From contig NZ_JAMLFX010000002.1 of assembly GCF_023634765.1 (NCBI RefSeq), positions 143,524 through 196,610 on the forward strand: a stretch of 53,087 nucleotides of DNA, read 5' to 3'. Positions 42,985 to 53,032 of this stretch are shown piece after piece (position 1 is the stretch's first letter; each line of letters starts with the position of its first letter). The notes beneath the pieces are model-generated. The model had not been told where the DNA came from and searched no databases. It saw nothing but the letters and a program-made list of their open reading frames with translations. A program made the position numbers and the translations under genes. Source of the stretch: Pseudomonas sp. AKS31. Lineage in GTDB: Bacteria > Pseudomonadota > Gammaproteobacteria > Pseudomonadales > Pseudomonadaceae.

Positions 42985-44004
42985 TCACTTCCTCGGGTCG
43001 AAGGCATCGCGAGCGGACTCGCCGATAAACACCAGCAAACTCAGCATCAACGCCAGCACGGCAAAGGCACTCATGCCCAGCCACGGCGCTTGCAGGTTGG
43101 ATTTGCCCTGGGCGACCAGCTCACCCAGCGACGGACTGCCGGCCGGCAAGCCGAAACCGAGGAAGTCCAGCGCGGTGAGGGTGCCGATGGCGCCGGTGAG
43201 GATGAACGGCATGAAGGTCATGGTCGAGACCATGGCGTTGGGCAGGATGTGGCGGAACATGATCGCACCGTTCTGCATGCCCAGCGCCCGCGCCGCGCGC
43301 ACGTACTCAAGGTTGCGGCCACGGAGGAACTCGGCGCGCACCACGTCGACCAGGCTCATCCACGAGAACAGCAGCATGATCCCCAGCAGCCACCAGAAAT
43401 TCGGCTGGACGAAACTGGCGAGGATGATCAGCAGATAAAGCACCGGCAGCCCTGACCAGATCTCCAGAAAACGCTGCCCGGCCAGATCGACCCAGCCGCC
43501 ATAGAAGCCCTGCAACGCACCGGCAATCACGCCGATGATCGAACTCAGCACGGTCAGCGTCAGTGCGAACAGCACCGAGATGCGGAAACCGTAGATCACC
43601 CGCGCCAGCACATCGCGGCCCTGATCGTCGGTGCCCAGCAGGTTGTCCGCCGAGGGGGGCGCCGGGGCCGGGACTTTCAGGTCGTAGTTGATGCTCTGGT
43701 AGCTGTAGGGAATCGGCGCCCACAACACCCACGCATCCTTGGCCTTGAGCAGTTCGCGGATGTACGGGCTCTTGTAGTTGGCCTCCAGCGGGAATTCGCC
43801 GCCGAAGGTGGTTTCCGGGTAACGCTTGATCGCCGGGAAGTACCAATTGTTGTCGTAATGCACCACCAGCGGCTTGTCGTTGGCGATCAGCTCGGCGCCG
43901 AGGCTCAGGCCGAACAGCACCAGAAACAGCCACAGCGACCACCAGCCGCGTTTGTTGGCCTTGAACAGTTCGAAGCGGCGGCGGTTGAGAGGGGACAGGT
44001 TCAT
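42985..44004 (-). CDS. yejE: Peptide ABC transporter permease YejE
   Basis: This 339-residue inner-membrane permease has an N-terminal membrane segment (LWLFLVLFGLSLGAELIAND), a long periplasmic loop, then about five segments. The binding-protein-dependent transport signature is GMQNGAIMFRHILPNAMV, which contacts YejF. GTDDQGRDVLARVIYGFRIS is typical of the OppC/DppC type. The stop is one base before the yejF ATG, and the start is one base after the yejB stop, so the genes are tightly coupled. Confidence 0.95.
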   Translation of the reverse strand: MNLSPLNRRRFELFKANKRGWWSLWLFLVLFGLSLGAELIANDKPLVVHYDNNWYFPAIKRYPETTFGGEFPLEANYKSPYIRELLKAKDAWVLWAPIPYSYQSINYDLKVPAPAPPSADNLLGTDDQGRDVLARVIYGFRISVLFALTLTVLSSIIGVIAGALQGFYGGWVDLAGQRFLEIWSGLPVLYLLIILASFVQPNFWWLLGIMLLFSWMSLVDVVRAEFLRGRNLEYVRAARALGMQNGAIMFRHILPNAMVSTMTFMPFILTGAIGTLTALDFLGFGLPAGSPSLGELVAQGKSNLQAPWLGMSAFAVLALMLSLLVFIGESARDAFDPRK

Positions 44005-44005
44005 C

Positions 44006-45079
44006 TCAATGCTCCCGGCTTTCGAAGTCGATGCGCGGATCGACAAAGGTGTAGGTCAGGTCGCCGATCAGTTTCACCACCAGCCCGAGCAGGGTGAAGA
44101 TGAACAGGGTGCCGAACACCACCGGATAATCGCGGTTGATCGCCGCTTCAAAACTCATCAGACCGAGGCCGTCGAGGGAGAAGATCACTTCCACCAGCAG
44201 TGAGCCGGTGAAGAAGATGCCGATGAACGCCGACGGGAACCCGGCAATCACCAGCAGCATGGCGTTGCGGAACACGTGGCCATACAACACACGATGGCGC
44301 GTCAGGCCTTTGGCCTTGGCGGTGACCACGTATTGCTTGTTGATCTCGTCGAGGAAGCTGTTTTTGGTCAGCAGGGTCATGGTCGCGAAGTTGCCGATCA
44401 CCAATGCAGTCACCGGCAACGCCAGGTGCCAGAAGTAATCGAGGATCTTGCCGCCGAAGCTCAGTTCATCGAAGTTGTTTGAGGTCAGGCCCCTTAGCGG
44501 GAACCAGTCGAGATAACTGCCGCCGGCAAACACCACAATCAGCAGGATCGCAAACAGGAACGCCGGGATCGCATAGCCGACGATGATCGCCGAACTGGTC
44601 CAGACGTCGAAATGGCTGCCGTGCCGCGTGGCTTTGGCGATCCCCAGCGGGATCGACACCAGGTACATGATCAGCGTGCTCCACAGCCCCAGCGAGATCG
44701 ACACCGGCATCTTTTCCTTGATCAGGTCGATGACCTTGGCATCGCGGAAGAAACTGTCGCCGAAATCCAGCTGCGCGTAGTTCTTGACCATGATCCACAG
44801 GCGTTCCGGGGCCGATTTGTCGAACCCGTACATGTGCTCGATTTCCTTGATCAGCGCCGGGTCCAGACCCTGCGCGCCGCGATAGGACGAGCCGGCCACC
44901 GACACCTCGGCCCCGCCGCCGGCAATGCGGCTGGTGGCGCCTTCGAAGCCTTCGAGCTTGGCGATCATCTGTTCCACCGGGCCACCGGGCGCGGCCTGGA
45001 TGATCACGAAGTTGATCAGCAGAATGCCGAACAGGGTCGGGATGATCAGCAGCAGTCGCCGAAAAATATACGCCAGCAT
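44006..45079 (-). CDS. yejB: Peptide ABC transporter permease YejB
   Basis: This 357-residue permease is of the OppB/DppB type with about six membrane segments. It opens with [20 protein letters not shown] and carries APGGPVEQM, and the ATPase-contact loop is [20 protein letters not shown]. With YejE it forms the inner-membrane channel for peptides; in enterobacteria the Yej system imports peptides, including microcin C. It lies four bases after the upstream binding-protein gene. Confidence 0.95.
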   Translation of the reverse strand: MLAYIFRRLLLIIPTLFGILLINFVIIQAAPGGPVEQMIAKLEGFEGATSRIAGGGAEVSVAGSSYRGAQGLDPALIKEIEHMYGFDKSAPERLWIMVKNYAQLDFGDSFFRDAKVIDLIKEKMPVSISLGLWSTLIMYLVSIPLGIAKATRHGSHFDVWTSSAIIVGYAIPAFLFAILLIVVFAGGSYLDWFPLRGLTSNNFDELSFGGKILDYFWHLALPVTALVIGNFATMTLLTKNSFLDEINKQYVVTAKAKGLTRHRVLYGHVFRNAMLLVIAGFPSAFIGIFFTGSLLVEVIFSLDGLGLMSFEAAINRDYPVVFGTLFIFTLLGLVVKLIGDLTYTFVDPRIDFESREH

Positions 45080-45083
45080 CTGA

Positions 45084-46925
45084 TTACTCCGTGCCCACAG
45101 GGTCGGCTTGCAGTTTGGTTTCGACTTCTATCGCCGGTTTCGCATCGGGCTTGACCCACCAGGTGTTAATCCCGATGTCGTACTTGGGCGAAACTTTCGG
45201 GTGACCGATGTGGTTCCAGTACGCCACGCGCCAGGTCTTGATGTGCCAGTTAGGGATCACGTAGTAACCCCATTGCAGCACGCGATCCAGCGCCCGGGCG
45301 TGGGCCACCAGGCTTTTACGCGAGTCGGCGTTGATCAGGTTCTCGACCAGTTGATCGACGATCGGATCCTTCAGGCCGATGGTGTTGCGGCTGCTCGGTT
45401 TGTCGGCGGCGGCGCTCATCCAGAATTCGCGCTGTTCGTTACCCGGCGAGTTGGACTGCGGGAAGCTGCCGACCATCATGTCGAAATCCCGCGAACGCAC
45501 GCGGTTGATGTATTGCGAGACGTCGACGCGGCGGATCACCAGATCAATGCCAAGGTCGCTGAGGTTGCGCTTGAACGGCAGCAGCACACGTTCGAACTCG
45601 GTCTGTGCGAGCAGGAACTCGATCACCACCGGTTTGCCCGTGGCGTCGACCATTTTGTCGTCGACGATCTTCCAGCCAGCCTCTTGCAGCAGTTGATAAG
45701 CCTCGCGCTGCTGCGCGCGGATCATGCCACTGGCGTCGGTCTTCGGATTCTCGAACGCTTCGCTGAACACCTGCGCCGGCAGCTTGCTGCGAAACGGCTC
45801 GAGGATCGCCCGCTGATCGGCATCAGGCAGGCCGGTGGCGGCCATTTCCGAGTTCTCGAAATAGCTGCGGGTGCGGAAGTAGGCACTGTTGAACAGCTGT
45901 TTGTTGGTCCATTCGAAATCGAACAGCAGGCCGAGCGCCTGACGCACCCGCACATCCTGAAACACCGGGCGGCGCAGATTGAAGACGAAGCCCTGCATGC
46001 CGGTTGGGTTGCTGTTGGCGATCTGTTCCTTGATCAAGCGACCTTCGGTGACCGCCGGGATGTTGTAGGCATTGGCCCAATTCTTCGCGGTCATTTCCAG
46101 CCAGTAATCGAACTGCCCGGCCTTCAGCGCTTCGAGGGCGACGGTGTTGTCGCGGTAGTAATCGGTGGTCATCGTGTCGAAGTTGTAGAAACCACGGTTG
46201 ACCGGCAGGTCCTTGCCCCAGTAATCCTTGACCCGCTCGTAACGCACCGAGCGTCCGGCCTTCACTTCGGCGACCTTGTAGGGGCCGCTGCCCAGCGGGA
46301 TTTCCAGGTTGCCCTTGGTGAAATCGCGGTCGGCCCACCAGTGTTTGGGCAGCACCGGTAACTGGCCGAGGATCAGCGGCAGTTCGCGGTTATTGGTGTG
46401 CTTGAACTTGAACAGCACTTTCAGCGGATCTTCGGCGATCACTTCAGAAACGTCGCTGTAGTAGCCGCGAAACAGCGGTGAACCTTCTTTGGTCAGCGTA
46501 TTGAAGCTGAACACCACGTCCTCGGCGCGCACCGGATGGCCGTCGTGGAAGCGTGCTTCAGGGCGCAGGTAAAAACGCACCCAGCTGTTGTCCGGCGCTC
46601 TTTCGATCTGCCGGGCGATCAGGCCGTATTCGGTGAACGGTTCGTCGAGGCTGTGTTTGGTCAAGGTGTCGTAGATCTGCCCGACGTCATCGGCCGGCAC
46701 GCCTTTGCTGATGAACGGGTTGAGGCTGTCGAAGCCGCCGAAACCGGCCTGACGGAAAATGCCGCCCTTGGGCGCGTCGGGGTTCACATAATCGAAATGC
46801 TTGAAATCGGCCGGGTATTTCGGCGGCTCGTTGTACAGGGTCACGGCGTGTTGCGGGGCGGCCAAGGCCAGCCCGGCGAACAGCAAGCCGCTGGCCTGGA
46901 CGAGCAGGGCGCGGATCGGTTTCAT
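45084..46925 (-). CDS. Extracellular solute-binding protein (YejA type), copy 1
   Basis: This 613-residue periplasmic binding protein has a signal peptide ([16 protein letters not shown]) and the SBP family 5 pattern: [59 protein letters not shown] and [14 protein letters not shown]. YejA-type proteins deliver oligopeptides to YejBEF. ATG 46925 overlaps the stop of the second binding protein (ATGA). The frame stays open another 99 codons upstream, but that part overlaps the other binding-protein gene. Confidence 0.94.
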   Translation of the reverse strand: MKPIRALLVQASGLLFAGLALAAPQHAVTLYNEPPKYPADFKHFDYVNPDAPKGGIFRQAGFGGFDSLNPFISKGVPADDVGQIYDTLTKHSLDEPFTEYGLIARQIERAPDNSWVRFYLRPEARFHDGHPVRAEDVVFSFNTLTKEGSPLFRGYYSDVSEVIAEDPLKVLFKFKHTNNRELPLILGQLPVLPKHWWADRDFTKGNLEIPLGSGPYKVAEVKAGRSVRYERVKDYWGKDLPVNRGFYNFDTMTTDYYRDNTVALEALKAGQFDYWLEMTAKNWANAYNIPAVTEGRLIKEQIANSNPTGMQGFVFNLRRPVFQDVRVRQALGLLFDFEWTNKQLFNSAYFRTRSYFENSEMAATGLPDADQRAILEPFRSKLPAQVFSEAFENPKTDASGMIRAQQREAYQLLQEAGWKIVDDKMVDATGKPVVIEFLLAQTEFERVLLPFKRNLSDLGIDLVIRRVDVSQYINRVRSRDFDMMVGSFPQSNSPGNEQREFWMSAAADKPSSRNTIGLKDPIVDQLVENLINADSRKSLVAHARALDRVLQWGYYVIPNWHIKTWRVAYWNHIGHPKVSPKYDIGINTWWVKPDAKPAIEVETKLQADPVGTE

Positions 46926-48754
46926 TGATCTTTCTCCGAAGACTTCAGCCACCATGCGCTCAGGCCCAGGGTGTAGGGCGGCGTGGTGACGTGGGCCAAC
47001 CGGTTGCGGTAGGCCAGACGGTGATAATTGAGGTACCAGTTGGGAATGCTGTAGTGCTGCCAGAGCAGCACGCGGTCGAGCGCCTTGCCGGCGGCGACCT
47101 GCTCGTCGCGGGTGCGCGCGGCAAGCAATTGTTCGAGCAGGTGATCGACCACCGGATTGGCGATACCCGCGTAATTCTTGCTGCCCTTGACGTTCACCTG
47201 GCTGGAGTGGAAGTACTGCCACTGCTCAAGCCCTGGGCTGAGGGTCTGGTTGAGCGTCATCGAGATCATGTCGAAATCAAATTGATCAAGGCGCTGTTTG
47301 TACTGCGCCCGATCCACGGTGCGCAGGCGCGCGTCGATGCCGATGCTGTTGAGGTTCTCGATGTACGGCTGGTAGAGGCGCTCCAGGTTCGGATTGACCA
47401 GCAGCAGCTCAAACCGCAGCGGTTGGCCGGCAGCGTTTTGCAGGCGCTGACCGTTGAGCTTCCAGCCGGCTTCGGCGAGCAATGCCAATGCCTTGCGCAT
47501 GGTTTCCCGGGGGATGCCGCGACCGTCGGTTTTCGGCAGGGTGAACGGCTCGGTGAACAGCTTGGCCGGCAGTTGCTCCTTGTACGGCTTGAGCATCAGC
47601 CATTCATGCCCGACCGGCAGGCCGGAGGTGGTGAATTCACTGTTGGGGTAGTAACTGGTCGTGCGTTTGTAGGCATCGCTGAACAGCGCGCGATTGGTCC
47701 ATTCGAAGTCGAACATCAGGCCCAGCGCTTCGCGGGTTTTCACGTCGGCGAACGTGGCGCGGCGGGTGTTCATGAACAGGCCCTGACTCTGGGTCGGGAT
47801 CTGATGCGGGATCTGCGCCTTGATCACGTCGCCACGGCGTATCGCCGGGAAGTTGTAGCCGTTGACCCAGTTCTTCGCCTGATGCTCGATGTAAATGTCG
47901 AACTCGCCAGCCTTGAACGCTTCGAACGCCACATCGCTGTCACGGTAGAACTCGACTTCCATGCGATCGAAGTTGTACTTGCCGCGATTGACCGGCAGGT
48001 CCTTGCCCCAGTAATCCTTGACCCGCTCGAAGATCAGTTGCCGGCCCGGCGTCACCGAAGTAATGCGATACGGGCCGCTGCCCAGTGGCGGTTCGAAGGT
48101 GGTTGCCTTGAAGTCGCGGCCCTTCCAGTAATGCTGCGGCAGCACTGGCAATTCGCCGAGGCGCAGGATCAGCAGCGGGTTGCCCGAGCGTTTGAGCACG
48201 AAGCGAATGCGTTGCTTGTTGAGAATGTCGACGCGCAGCACTTCCTGCAGGGCGGTGCGGTACAGCGGGTGGCCGTCCTTGAGCAGCGTGCGGTAGGAGA
48301 AGGCGACGTCGTAGGCGGTGATCGGCGTGCCATCGTGGAAACGCGCTTCCGGGCGCAGATTGAACACCACCCAGCTGCGATCTTCGCTGTACTCCACCGA
48401 CTGCGCGATCAAGCCATAGCTCGACGCCGGTTCGTCACCGGACGGCGAATACTGGCCGGTGCCGACCATCAGCGGCTCGTTCAGCTCGTTGATGCCGTAC
48501 TGGAGAAAATTCGCTGTGGTGACCGGGCTGGTGCCCTTGAACGTGTACGGGTTGACCGTATCGAAGGTGCCGAACGCCATCACCCGCAACGTACCGCCCT
48601 TGGGCGCTTGCGGGTTGACCCAGTCGAAGTGGGTAAATCTGGCCGGGTACTTGAGCGTGCCGAACTGCGCATAACCGTGGCTTTCGGTAATCGTCGCGCT
48701 TGCGGTTGAGCTCAAGGCCAGGCTGATCAGGAGCAGGAGGAGGGCACGCTTCAA
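46922..48754 (-). CDS. Extracellular solute-binding protein (YejA type), copy 2
   Basis: This 610-residue protein is a clear paralogue of the gene downstream: [60 protein letters not shown] and FEWTNRALFSDAYKRT align with copy 1 position by position. It has a signal peptide (LLLLISLALSSTASA). The start is TTG 48754, with GGATC upstream; no ATG is suitably placed. It is the first gene of the operon with copy 1, yejB, yejE and yejF. Two binding proteins for one permease probably widen the peptide range. Confidence 0.93.
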   Translation of the reverse strand: MKRALLLLLISLALSSTASATITESHGYAQFGTLKYPARFTHFDWVNPQAPKGGTLRVMAFGTFDTVNPYTFKGTSPVTTANFLQYGINELNEPLMVGTGQYSPSGDEPASSYGLIAQSVEYSEDRSWVVFNLRPEARFHDGTPITAYDVAFSYRTLLKDGHPLYRTALQEVLRVDILNKQRIRFVLKRSGNPLLILRLGELPVLPQHYWKGRDFKATTFEPPLGSGPYRITSVTPGRQLIFERVKDYWGKDLPVNRGKYNFDRMEVEFYRDSDVAFEAFKAGEFDIYIEHQAKNWVNGYNFPAIRRGDVIKAQIPHQIPTQSQGLFMNTRRATFADVKTREALGLMFDFEWTNRALFSDAYKRTTSYYPNSEFTTSGLPVGHEWLMLKPYKEQLPAKLFTEPFTLPKTDGRGIPRETMRKALALLAEAGWKLNGQRLQNAAGQPLRFELLLVNPNLERLYQPYIENLNSIGIDARLRTVDRAQYKQRLDQFDFDMISMTLNQTLSPGLEQWQYFHSSQVNVKGSKNYAGIANPVVDHLLEQLLAARTRDEQVAAGKALDRVLLWQHYSIPNWYLNYHRLAYRNRLAHVTTPPYTLGLSAWWLKSSEKDQ

Positions 48755-48860
48755 GTCAGATCCGATCCAGCGGCTTGGGCTTTGTGGGCCGTACAGTAAC
48801 AGCTTGTCTGGACAGGAAAAAGATGCGGGTTAATGTGCGGTTAATCGTTTGCGCGAAGAG

Positions 48861-49230
48861 CCCCTCACCCTAACCCTCTCCCAGGGGGAGAGGGGACTGA
48901 TTGCGGTGTTTGCGAGAGCTACACCGACCTGAACTGTCGAGTCGAACTCACGTTTTGAAAAGACCCTCACCTAACCCTCTCCCGGAGGGAGAGGGGGCTG
49001 ATTGCGGTGTTTGCGAGCTACACCGACCTGAACTGTCGAGTCGAACTCACGTTTTGAAAAGCCCCTCACCCTAACCCTCTCCCGGAGGGAGAGGGGACTG
49101 ATCGTGGTGTTTGGACGAATTGCACCGACTTGCGATACCGAGTCGAACTCGGATTTTCAACAGCACGGAGATCGGCTCCCTTTCCCCCTCGCCCCCCGTG
49201 GGGGAGAGGGCTGGGGTGAGGGGGATCGAT
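48861..49230. repeat. Tandem family-D repeat block (three near-identical units of about 100 bases plus a diverged fourth)
   Basis: In the 536-base gap before mltD, units begin at about 48861, 48963 and 49062. Each consists of the palindrome CCCTCACCCTAACCCTCTCC...GAGAGGG followed by a spacer ending in GTCGAGTCGAACTCACGTTT. The first two spacers are almost the same; the third is diverged and is followed by an inverted unit at 49190-49222. No coding sequence is recognised in the gap. Confidence 0.85.
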
Positions 49231-49256
49231 CTAAAGCACGCCACAAAATCCGGACC

Positions 49257-49289
49257 AAAAAAAGCCCCTGAAATCTCAGGGGCTCTTTT
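49257..49289 (-). terminator. Rho-independent terminator after mltD
   Basis: AGCCCCTGA (49263-49271) pairs with TCAGGGGCT (49276-49284) around AATC. On the minus strand it is followed by a run of seven T, a few bases after the mltD stop. Confidence 0.9.
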
Positions 49290-49290
49290 G

Positions 49291-50754
49291 TCAGTGCGGC
49301 TGATAAACCGTGAGCATCTGCCCCGGCTTCAACGCTTTACCCGCACCCGGGTTCCAGCGCTTGAGATGCTGCATCTCAACGTTGAAGCGCTTCGCCACGA
49401 CGTACAGCGTGTCGCCGCGTTTGACCTTGTACTGGGTTTGCTGCGCGCTGTCGTCCTTGCCTTTGCTCTTGCTGTTGGCCGCAATCACGGTGTTGACGCG
49501 CCCGGACTTGCGAGCCGGAGCGCGCTTGGTGGTGTCCTGCATGACCAGGGTCTGGCCGACCTTGAGGTTCTTGCCGGTCAGCTTGTTCCAGCGTTGCAGA
49601 TCCTTGACTTCGACCTTGTTGGCCTTGGCGATGGAGCCGAGGTTGTCGCCACGCTTCACTCGATAGGCACGCTTGAGCTGCGCCACTTCCGACGGATCGG
49701 CGCCTTCGAAGACTGGTTTCAGCGAACGCGGGCTGATCAACTCTTCCGGACGCATGGTCTGCAAACTGGCGGTCAGCAATTGCGCCTTCGACGTCGGCAC
49801 CAGCAGATGCTGAGGGCCATCGATGGTGGTGCGTTGCTTGAACGCCGGGTTGAGCTGGAACAGTTCGTCTTCGTCGATATTGGCAACCGCTGCGACTTTG
49901 GACAGGTCCATGCGCTGGTTGATTTCGACGACCTGGAAGTACGGTTCGTTGGCGATCGGGTTGAGGTTCACGCCGTAGGCTTCCGGCGCCAGCACCACTT
50001 GCGACAGCGCCAGCAGCTTCGGCACGTAAGCCTGGGTTTCGGCCGGCAGCGGCAGGTTCCAGTAGTCGGTGGGCAGGCCGAGCTTTTCGTTACGCTCGAT
50101 CGCACGGCTGACGGTGCCTTCACCAGCGTTGTAAGCCGCCAGTGCCAGCAGCCAGTCACCGTTGAACATGTCATGCAGGCGGGTCAGGTAATCCATCGCT
50201 GCCGTGGTCGAGGCGGTGATGTCGCGACGGCCATCGTAGAAGCGCGTCTGACGCAGGTTGAAGTAACGCCCGGTGGACGGAATGAATTGCCACAGCCCGA
50301 CTGCATCGGCCCGGGAATAGGCCATCGGGTTGTAGGCGCTTTCAATCACTGGCAACAGGGCCAGTTCCAGCGGCATGTTGCGTTCTTCGAGGCGTTCGAC
50401 GATGTAGTGAATATAGAGACTGCCGCGTTCGCCGGCGTTCTCGAGGAAAGAGGGATTGCTGGCGAACCACAGGCGCTGTTGCTCAATGCGCGGGTTTACG
50501 CCAAGACCTTCCTGCAGCTGAAAGCCCTGACGCATGCGTTCCCAGATGTCCTGGGGAACCTGTGGGCTGGGCTTTTCAGTCAGCCAGATCGGCTTCTGCT
50601 TGGCTCGCGCAGCAATGTTCGGCGTATGGGTCGCTTCAGTCTGCGGAGCATGGCTGGAACAGCCCGCCAGCGTGGCGGACACAGCCACCGCGATGGCTTG
50701 CGCCAGGCGGGTCAATGCGTCTGAATTGACGGACTTACGTATGGATGACGACAT
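49291..50754 (-). CDS. mltD: Membrane-bound lytic murein transglycosylase D
   Basis: This 487-residue lipoprotein has a lipobox LAGC (Cys32) and is expected at the outer membrane. The SLT domain (about 115-260) contains LLPVIESAYNPMAYSRADAV with catalytic Glu138, GLWQFIPSTGRYFNL, and LALAAYNAGEGTV. Two LysM peptidoglycan-binding repeats are clear in the C-terminus (YRVKRGDNLGSIAKANKVEV and YKVKRGDTLYVVAKRFNVEM). MltD cleaves glycan strands to 1,6-anhydro ends. ATG 50754 gives a normal N-terminus. A terminator follows. Confidence 0.97.
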   Translation of the reverse strand: MSSSIRKSVNSDALTRLAQAIAVAVSATLAGCSSHAPQTEATHTPNIAARAKQKPIWLTEKPSPQVPQDIWERMRQGFQLQEGLGVNPRIEQQRLWFASNPSFLENAGERGSLYIHYIVERLEERNMPLELALLPVIESAYNPMAYSRADAVGLWQFIPSTGRYFNLRQTRFYDGRRDITASTTAAMDYLTRLHDMFNGDWLLALAAYNAGEGTVSRAIERNEKLGLPTDYWNLPLPAETQAYVPKLLALSQVVLAPEAYGVNLNPIANEPYFQVVEINQRMDLSKVAAVANIDEDELFQLNPAFKQRTTIDGPQHLLVPTSKAQLLTASLQTMRPEELISPRSLKPVFEGADPSEVAQLKRAYRVKRGDNLGSIAKANKVEVKDLQRWNKLTGKNLKVGQTLVMQDTTKRAPARKSGRVNTVIAANSKSKGKDDSAQQTQYKVKRGDTLYVVAKRFNVEMQHLKRWNPGAGKALKPGQMLTVYQPH

Positions 50755-50853
50755 TGGCTGGAAGTAAGTTCCGGGCAAAAATGTCGGGCGATTCTAGAAA
50801 GCGCACCCCCCTAGGTCAACCATTCAGAATTTTTGTACCAAGTGGCGGGGCAC

Positions 50854-51621
50854 TTAGAACTTATCTTTCCAGGCCCGCAGGGCCGCAAATACCTCACTCG
50901 GCGCCCGGTTTTGAGCGCCTGCCCGTTCGTCCACTTTTTGTGTAACCAATGTTTCAGTGGTGCGCAAAAATGGATTGGTGAGCTTTTCCAGGGCCAAGGT
51001 CGAGGGCAGGGTCATGACGCCGTTTTGCCGTTGCCGGGTGACTTTTTCCAGACGGGCGGCGATGTCCGGGTTGCCCGGCTCGACGGCGGCGGCAAACTTC
51101 AGATTGCTCAGGGTGTATTCATGGGTGCAGTAGACCAGCGTATCTTCGGGTAACGCGGCGAGACGGCTGAGCGAATGGTGCATCTGCTCCGGCGTGCCTT
51201 CGAACAGTCGACCGCAGCCGGCTGCGAACAGGGTGTCACCGCAGAACAGCAGGCCGTGGTGGTAATAGGCAATGTGTCCAAGGGTGTGACCGGGCACTGC
51301 GTAGACTGCGAAGTCCCAGCCGAGCACGCTGACGCTGTCGTTGTCCTTGAGCGCCACGTCGCGTCCCGGGATGCTTTCGCTGGCCGGGCCGTAAACTGTG
51401 GCGCCGGTTGCCGCTTTCAGGCGCTCGACGCCGCCGACGTGATCATGATGGTGGTGGGTGATCAGGATATCGCTCAATGCCCAGCCCGGATGCGCTTCAA
51501 GCCATGCCTGCACCGGCGCGGCGTCGCCCGGGTCGACCACGGCGCAGCGCTGGGTGCGGTGATCCTGTAACAACCAGATGTAGTTATCGGTGAACGCGGG
51601 CAGGGCACTGATCTGTATCAT
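50854..51621 (-). CDS. gloB: Hydroxyacylglutathione hydrolase (glyoxalase II)
   Basis: This 255-residue cytoplasmic metallo-beta-lactamase-fold enzyme hydrolyses S-D-lactoylglutathione, finishing methylglyoxal detoxification. The metal motif [10 protein letters not shown] is followed by [31 protein letters not shown] and [14 protein letters not shown], all typical of GloB. The C-terminal helical domain with NPFLRT is present. ATG 51621 ([16 protein letters not shown]) is the usual start. It is divergent from the methyltransferase-rnhA pair, a conserved gammaproteobacterial layout. Confidence 0.97.
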   Translation of the reverse strand: MIQISALPAFTDNYIWLLQDHRTQRCAVVDPGDAAPVQAWLEAHPGWALSDILITHHHHDHVGGVERLKAATGATVYGPASESIPGRDVALKDNDSVSVLGWDFAVYAVPGHTLGHIAYYHHGLLFCGDTLFAAGCGRLFEGTPEQMHHSLSRLAALPEDTLVYCTHEYTLSNLKFAAAVEPGNPDIAARLEKVTRQRQNGVMTLPSTLALEKLTNPFLRTTETLVTQKVDERAGAQNRAPSEVFAALRAWKDKF

Positions 51622-51687
51622 CGTCGGAATTCGCCAAGCGGAAAACATTGGCGCATCTTAGTAGTTCCTGGCGCTTTGGAGAATGCG

Positions 51688-52446
51688 ATGAGTGATAAAG
51701 CGTTCGCACAGGCTGATCCTGACTGGCTGGCCCTGATCGGTGCAGCCCGAGAATGGCTGTCCGGTCCGCTCGGGCAATTTCTGCTCGATGAAGAGCGGCG
51801 CATGCTCGAAGACGAGCTGGGCCGTTTCTTCGGCGGTTATCTGGTGCATTACGGGCCTTCCGCCGAAACCCCGCCGGCAGCGCCGCAAGTGCAGCGCAAT
51901 GTGCGCTTGGGTGCGCCGTTGCCCGGGGTCGAGATCGTCTGCGAGGAGCAGGCCTGGCCGCTGAGCGAGCATGCCGCCGACGTGGTGGTGATGCAGCACG
52001 GTCTGGATTTCTGCCTGTCGCCCCACGGTTTGCTGCGTGAAGCGGCGAGCAGCGTGCGCCCCGGCGGGCATTTGCTGATCATCGGCATCAACCCTTGGAG
52101 TACCTGGGGTCTGCGGCATGTGTTCGCCCACGACGCCTTGCGTCAGGCGCGCTGCATCTCGCCGTCGCGGGTCGCTGACTGGCTCAATCTGCTGGGTTTC
52201 GCGCTGGAGAAACGTCGCTTCGGGTGCTATCGTCCGCCGCTCGCGTCACCCAAGTGGCAGGCCCGTCTGGCCGGCTGGGAACGCAAGGCCGGTGACTGGC
52301 AACTGTCGGGTGGCGGCTTCTATTTACTGGTCGCGCGCAAGATCGTGGTCGGGCTGCGGCCGTTGCGTCAGGAGCGCCGCGAGCCGATGGGCAAGCTGAT
52401 TCCGCTGCCGATGGCCAAGGTCAACCGCCGCCGCATCGAACCGTAA
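51688..52446 (+). CDS. Class I SAM-dependent methyltransferase-like protein beside gloB
   Basis: This 252-residue protein starts at ATG 51688, with GGAG at six bases. It is the methyltransferase-like protein conserved between gloB and rnhA. The SAM-binding region is weak: VVVMQHGLDFCLSPHGLLRE and VRPGGHLLIIGINPWS are the post-motif features, and the glycine-rich motif I is not obvious. Function is not established. It is followed by rnhA after about 90 bases on the same strand. Confidence 0.88.
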   Translation: MSDKAFAQADPDWLALIGAAREWLSGPLGQFLLDEERRMLEDELGRFFGGYLVHYGPSAETPPAAPQVQRNVRLGAPLPGVEIVCEEQAWPLSEHAADVVVMQHGLDFCLSPHGLLREAASSVRPGGHLLIIGINPWSTWGLRHVFAHDALRQARCISPSRVADWLNLLGFALEKRRFGCYRPPLASPKWQARLAGWERKAGDWQLSGGGFYLLVARKIVVGLRPLRQERREPMGKLIPLPMAKVNRRRIEP

Positions 52447-52536
52447 ACCTTCTTTTATTTGTGGCCGGGTCTGTCCCGGCCTCGGTCATTGTCGGTCCGT
52501 GATCGGCAGGACAGGCATTTTTCTGGATAGAGTGGC

Positions 52537-53007
52537 ATGAGCGAAAGCGTTGAAAGCGTCGACACCGTAGAGCTGTTTACTGACGGTGCCTGCAAGGGTA
52601 ACCCCGGCCCTGGCGGCTGGGGCGCCTTACTGGTGTGCAAGGGCGTCGAAAAGGAGCTGTGGGGCGGCGAAGCCAACACCACCAACAACCGCATGGAACT
52701 GCTCGGCGCCATCCGTGGCCTCGAAGCTTTGAAGCGGCCGTGTGAAGTACTGCTGGTGACCGACTCGCAATACGTGATGAAGGGCATCAACGAGTGGATG
52801 GCCAACTGGAAGAAGCGCGGCTGGAAAACCGCAGCGAAGGAGCCGGTGAAAAACGCTGATCTGTGGAAAGAACTGGACGAGCAGGTCAACCGCCACAAAG
52901 TCACCTGGAAATGGGTGCGTGGGCACATCGGGCATCACGGTAACGAGCGGGCTGACCAGTTGGCTAACCGTGGCGTGGACGAGGTGCGCGGTTACAAGCA
53001 GAGCTGA
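52537..53007 (+). CDS. rnhA: Ribonuclease HI
   Basis: This 156-residue enzyme cuts RNA in RNA-DNA hybrids, removing primers and R-loops. The catalytic set is visible: Asp16 in [17 protein letters not shown], Glu in [11 protein letters not shown], Asp in [11 protein letters not shown] and Asp in ERADQLAN, with His in [10 protein letters not shown]. The basic protrusion [16 protein letters not shown] is present. Length is normal. In relatives dnaQ usually follows; that lies beyond the window. Confidence 0.98.
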   Translation: MSESVESVDTVELFTDGACKGNPGPGGWGALLVCKGVEKELWGGEANTTNNRMELLGAIRGLEALKRPCEVLLVTDSQYVMKGINEWMANWKKRGWKTAAKEPVKNADLWKELDEQVNRHKVTWKWVRGHIGHHGNERADQLANRGVDEVRGYKQS

Positions 53008-53032
53008 TTTTGCCGGTACATCGTGGCGCGGC

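Noticed and set aside
46925..48709. 594-codon open frame antisense to the second YejA-type gene
   Set aside because: Shadow frame with no recognisable protein features; the opposite strand is a well-conserved binding protein.
48861..49230. Possible CRISPR array
   Set aside because: Units are about 100 bases with spacers that are themselves repeated, and each contains a long internal palindrome; no cas genes are near. This is a tandem REP-type repeat.
49111..50724. 537-codon open frame antisense to mltD
   Set aside because: Shadow frame; the sense strand has the full SLT and LysM motif set and its own terminator.
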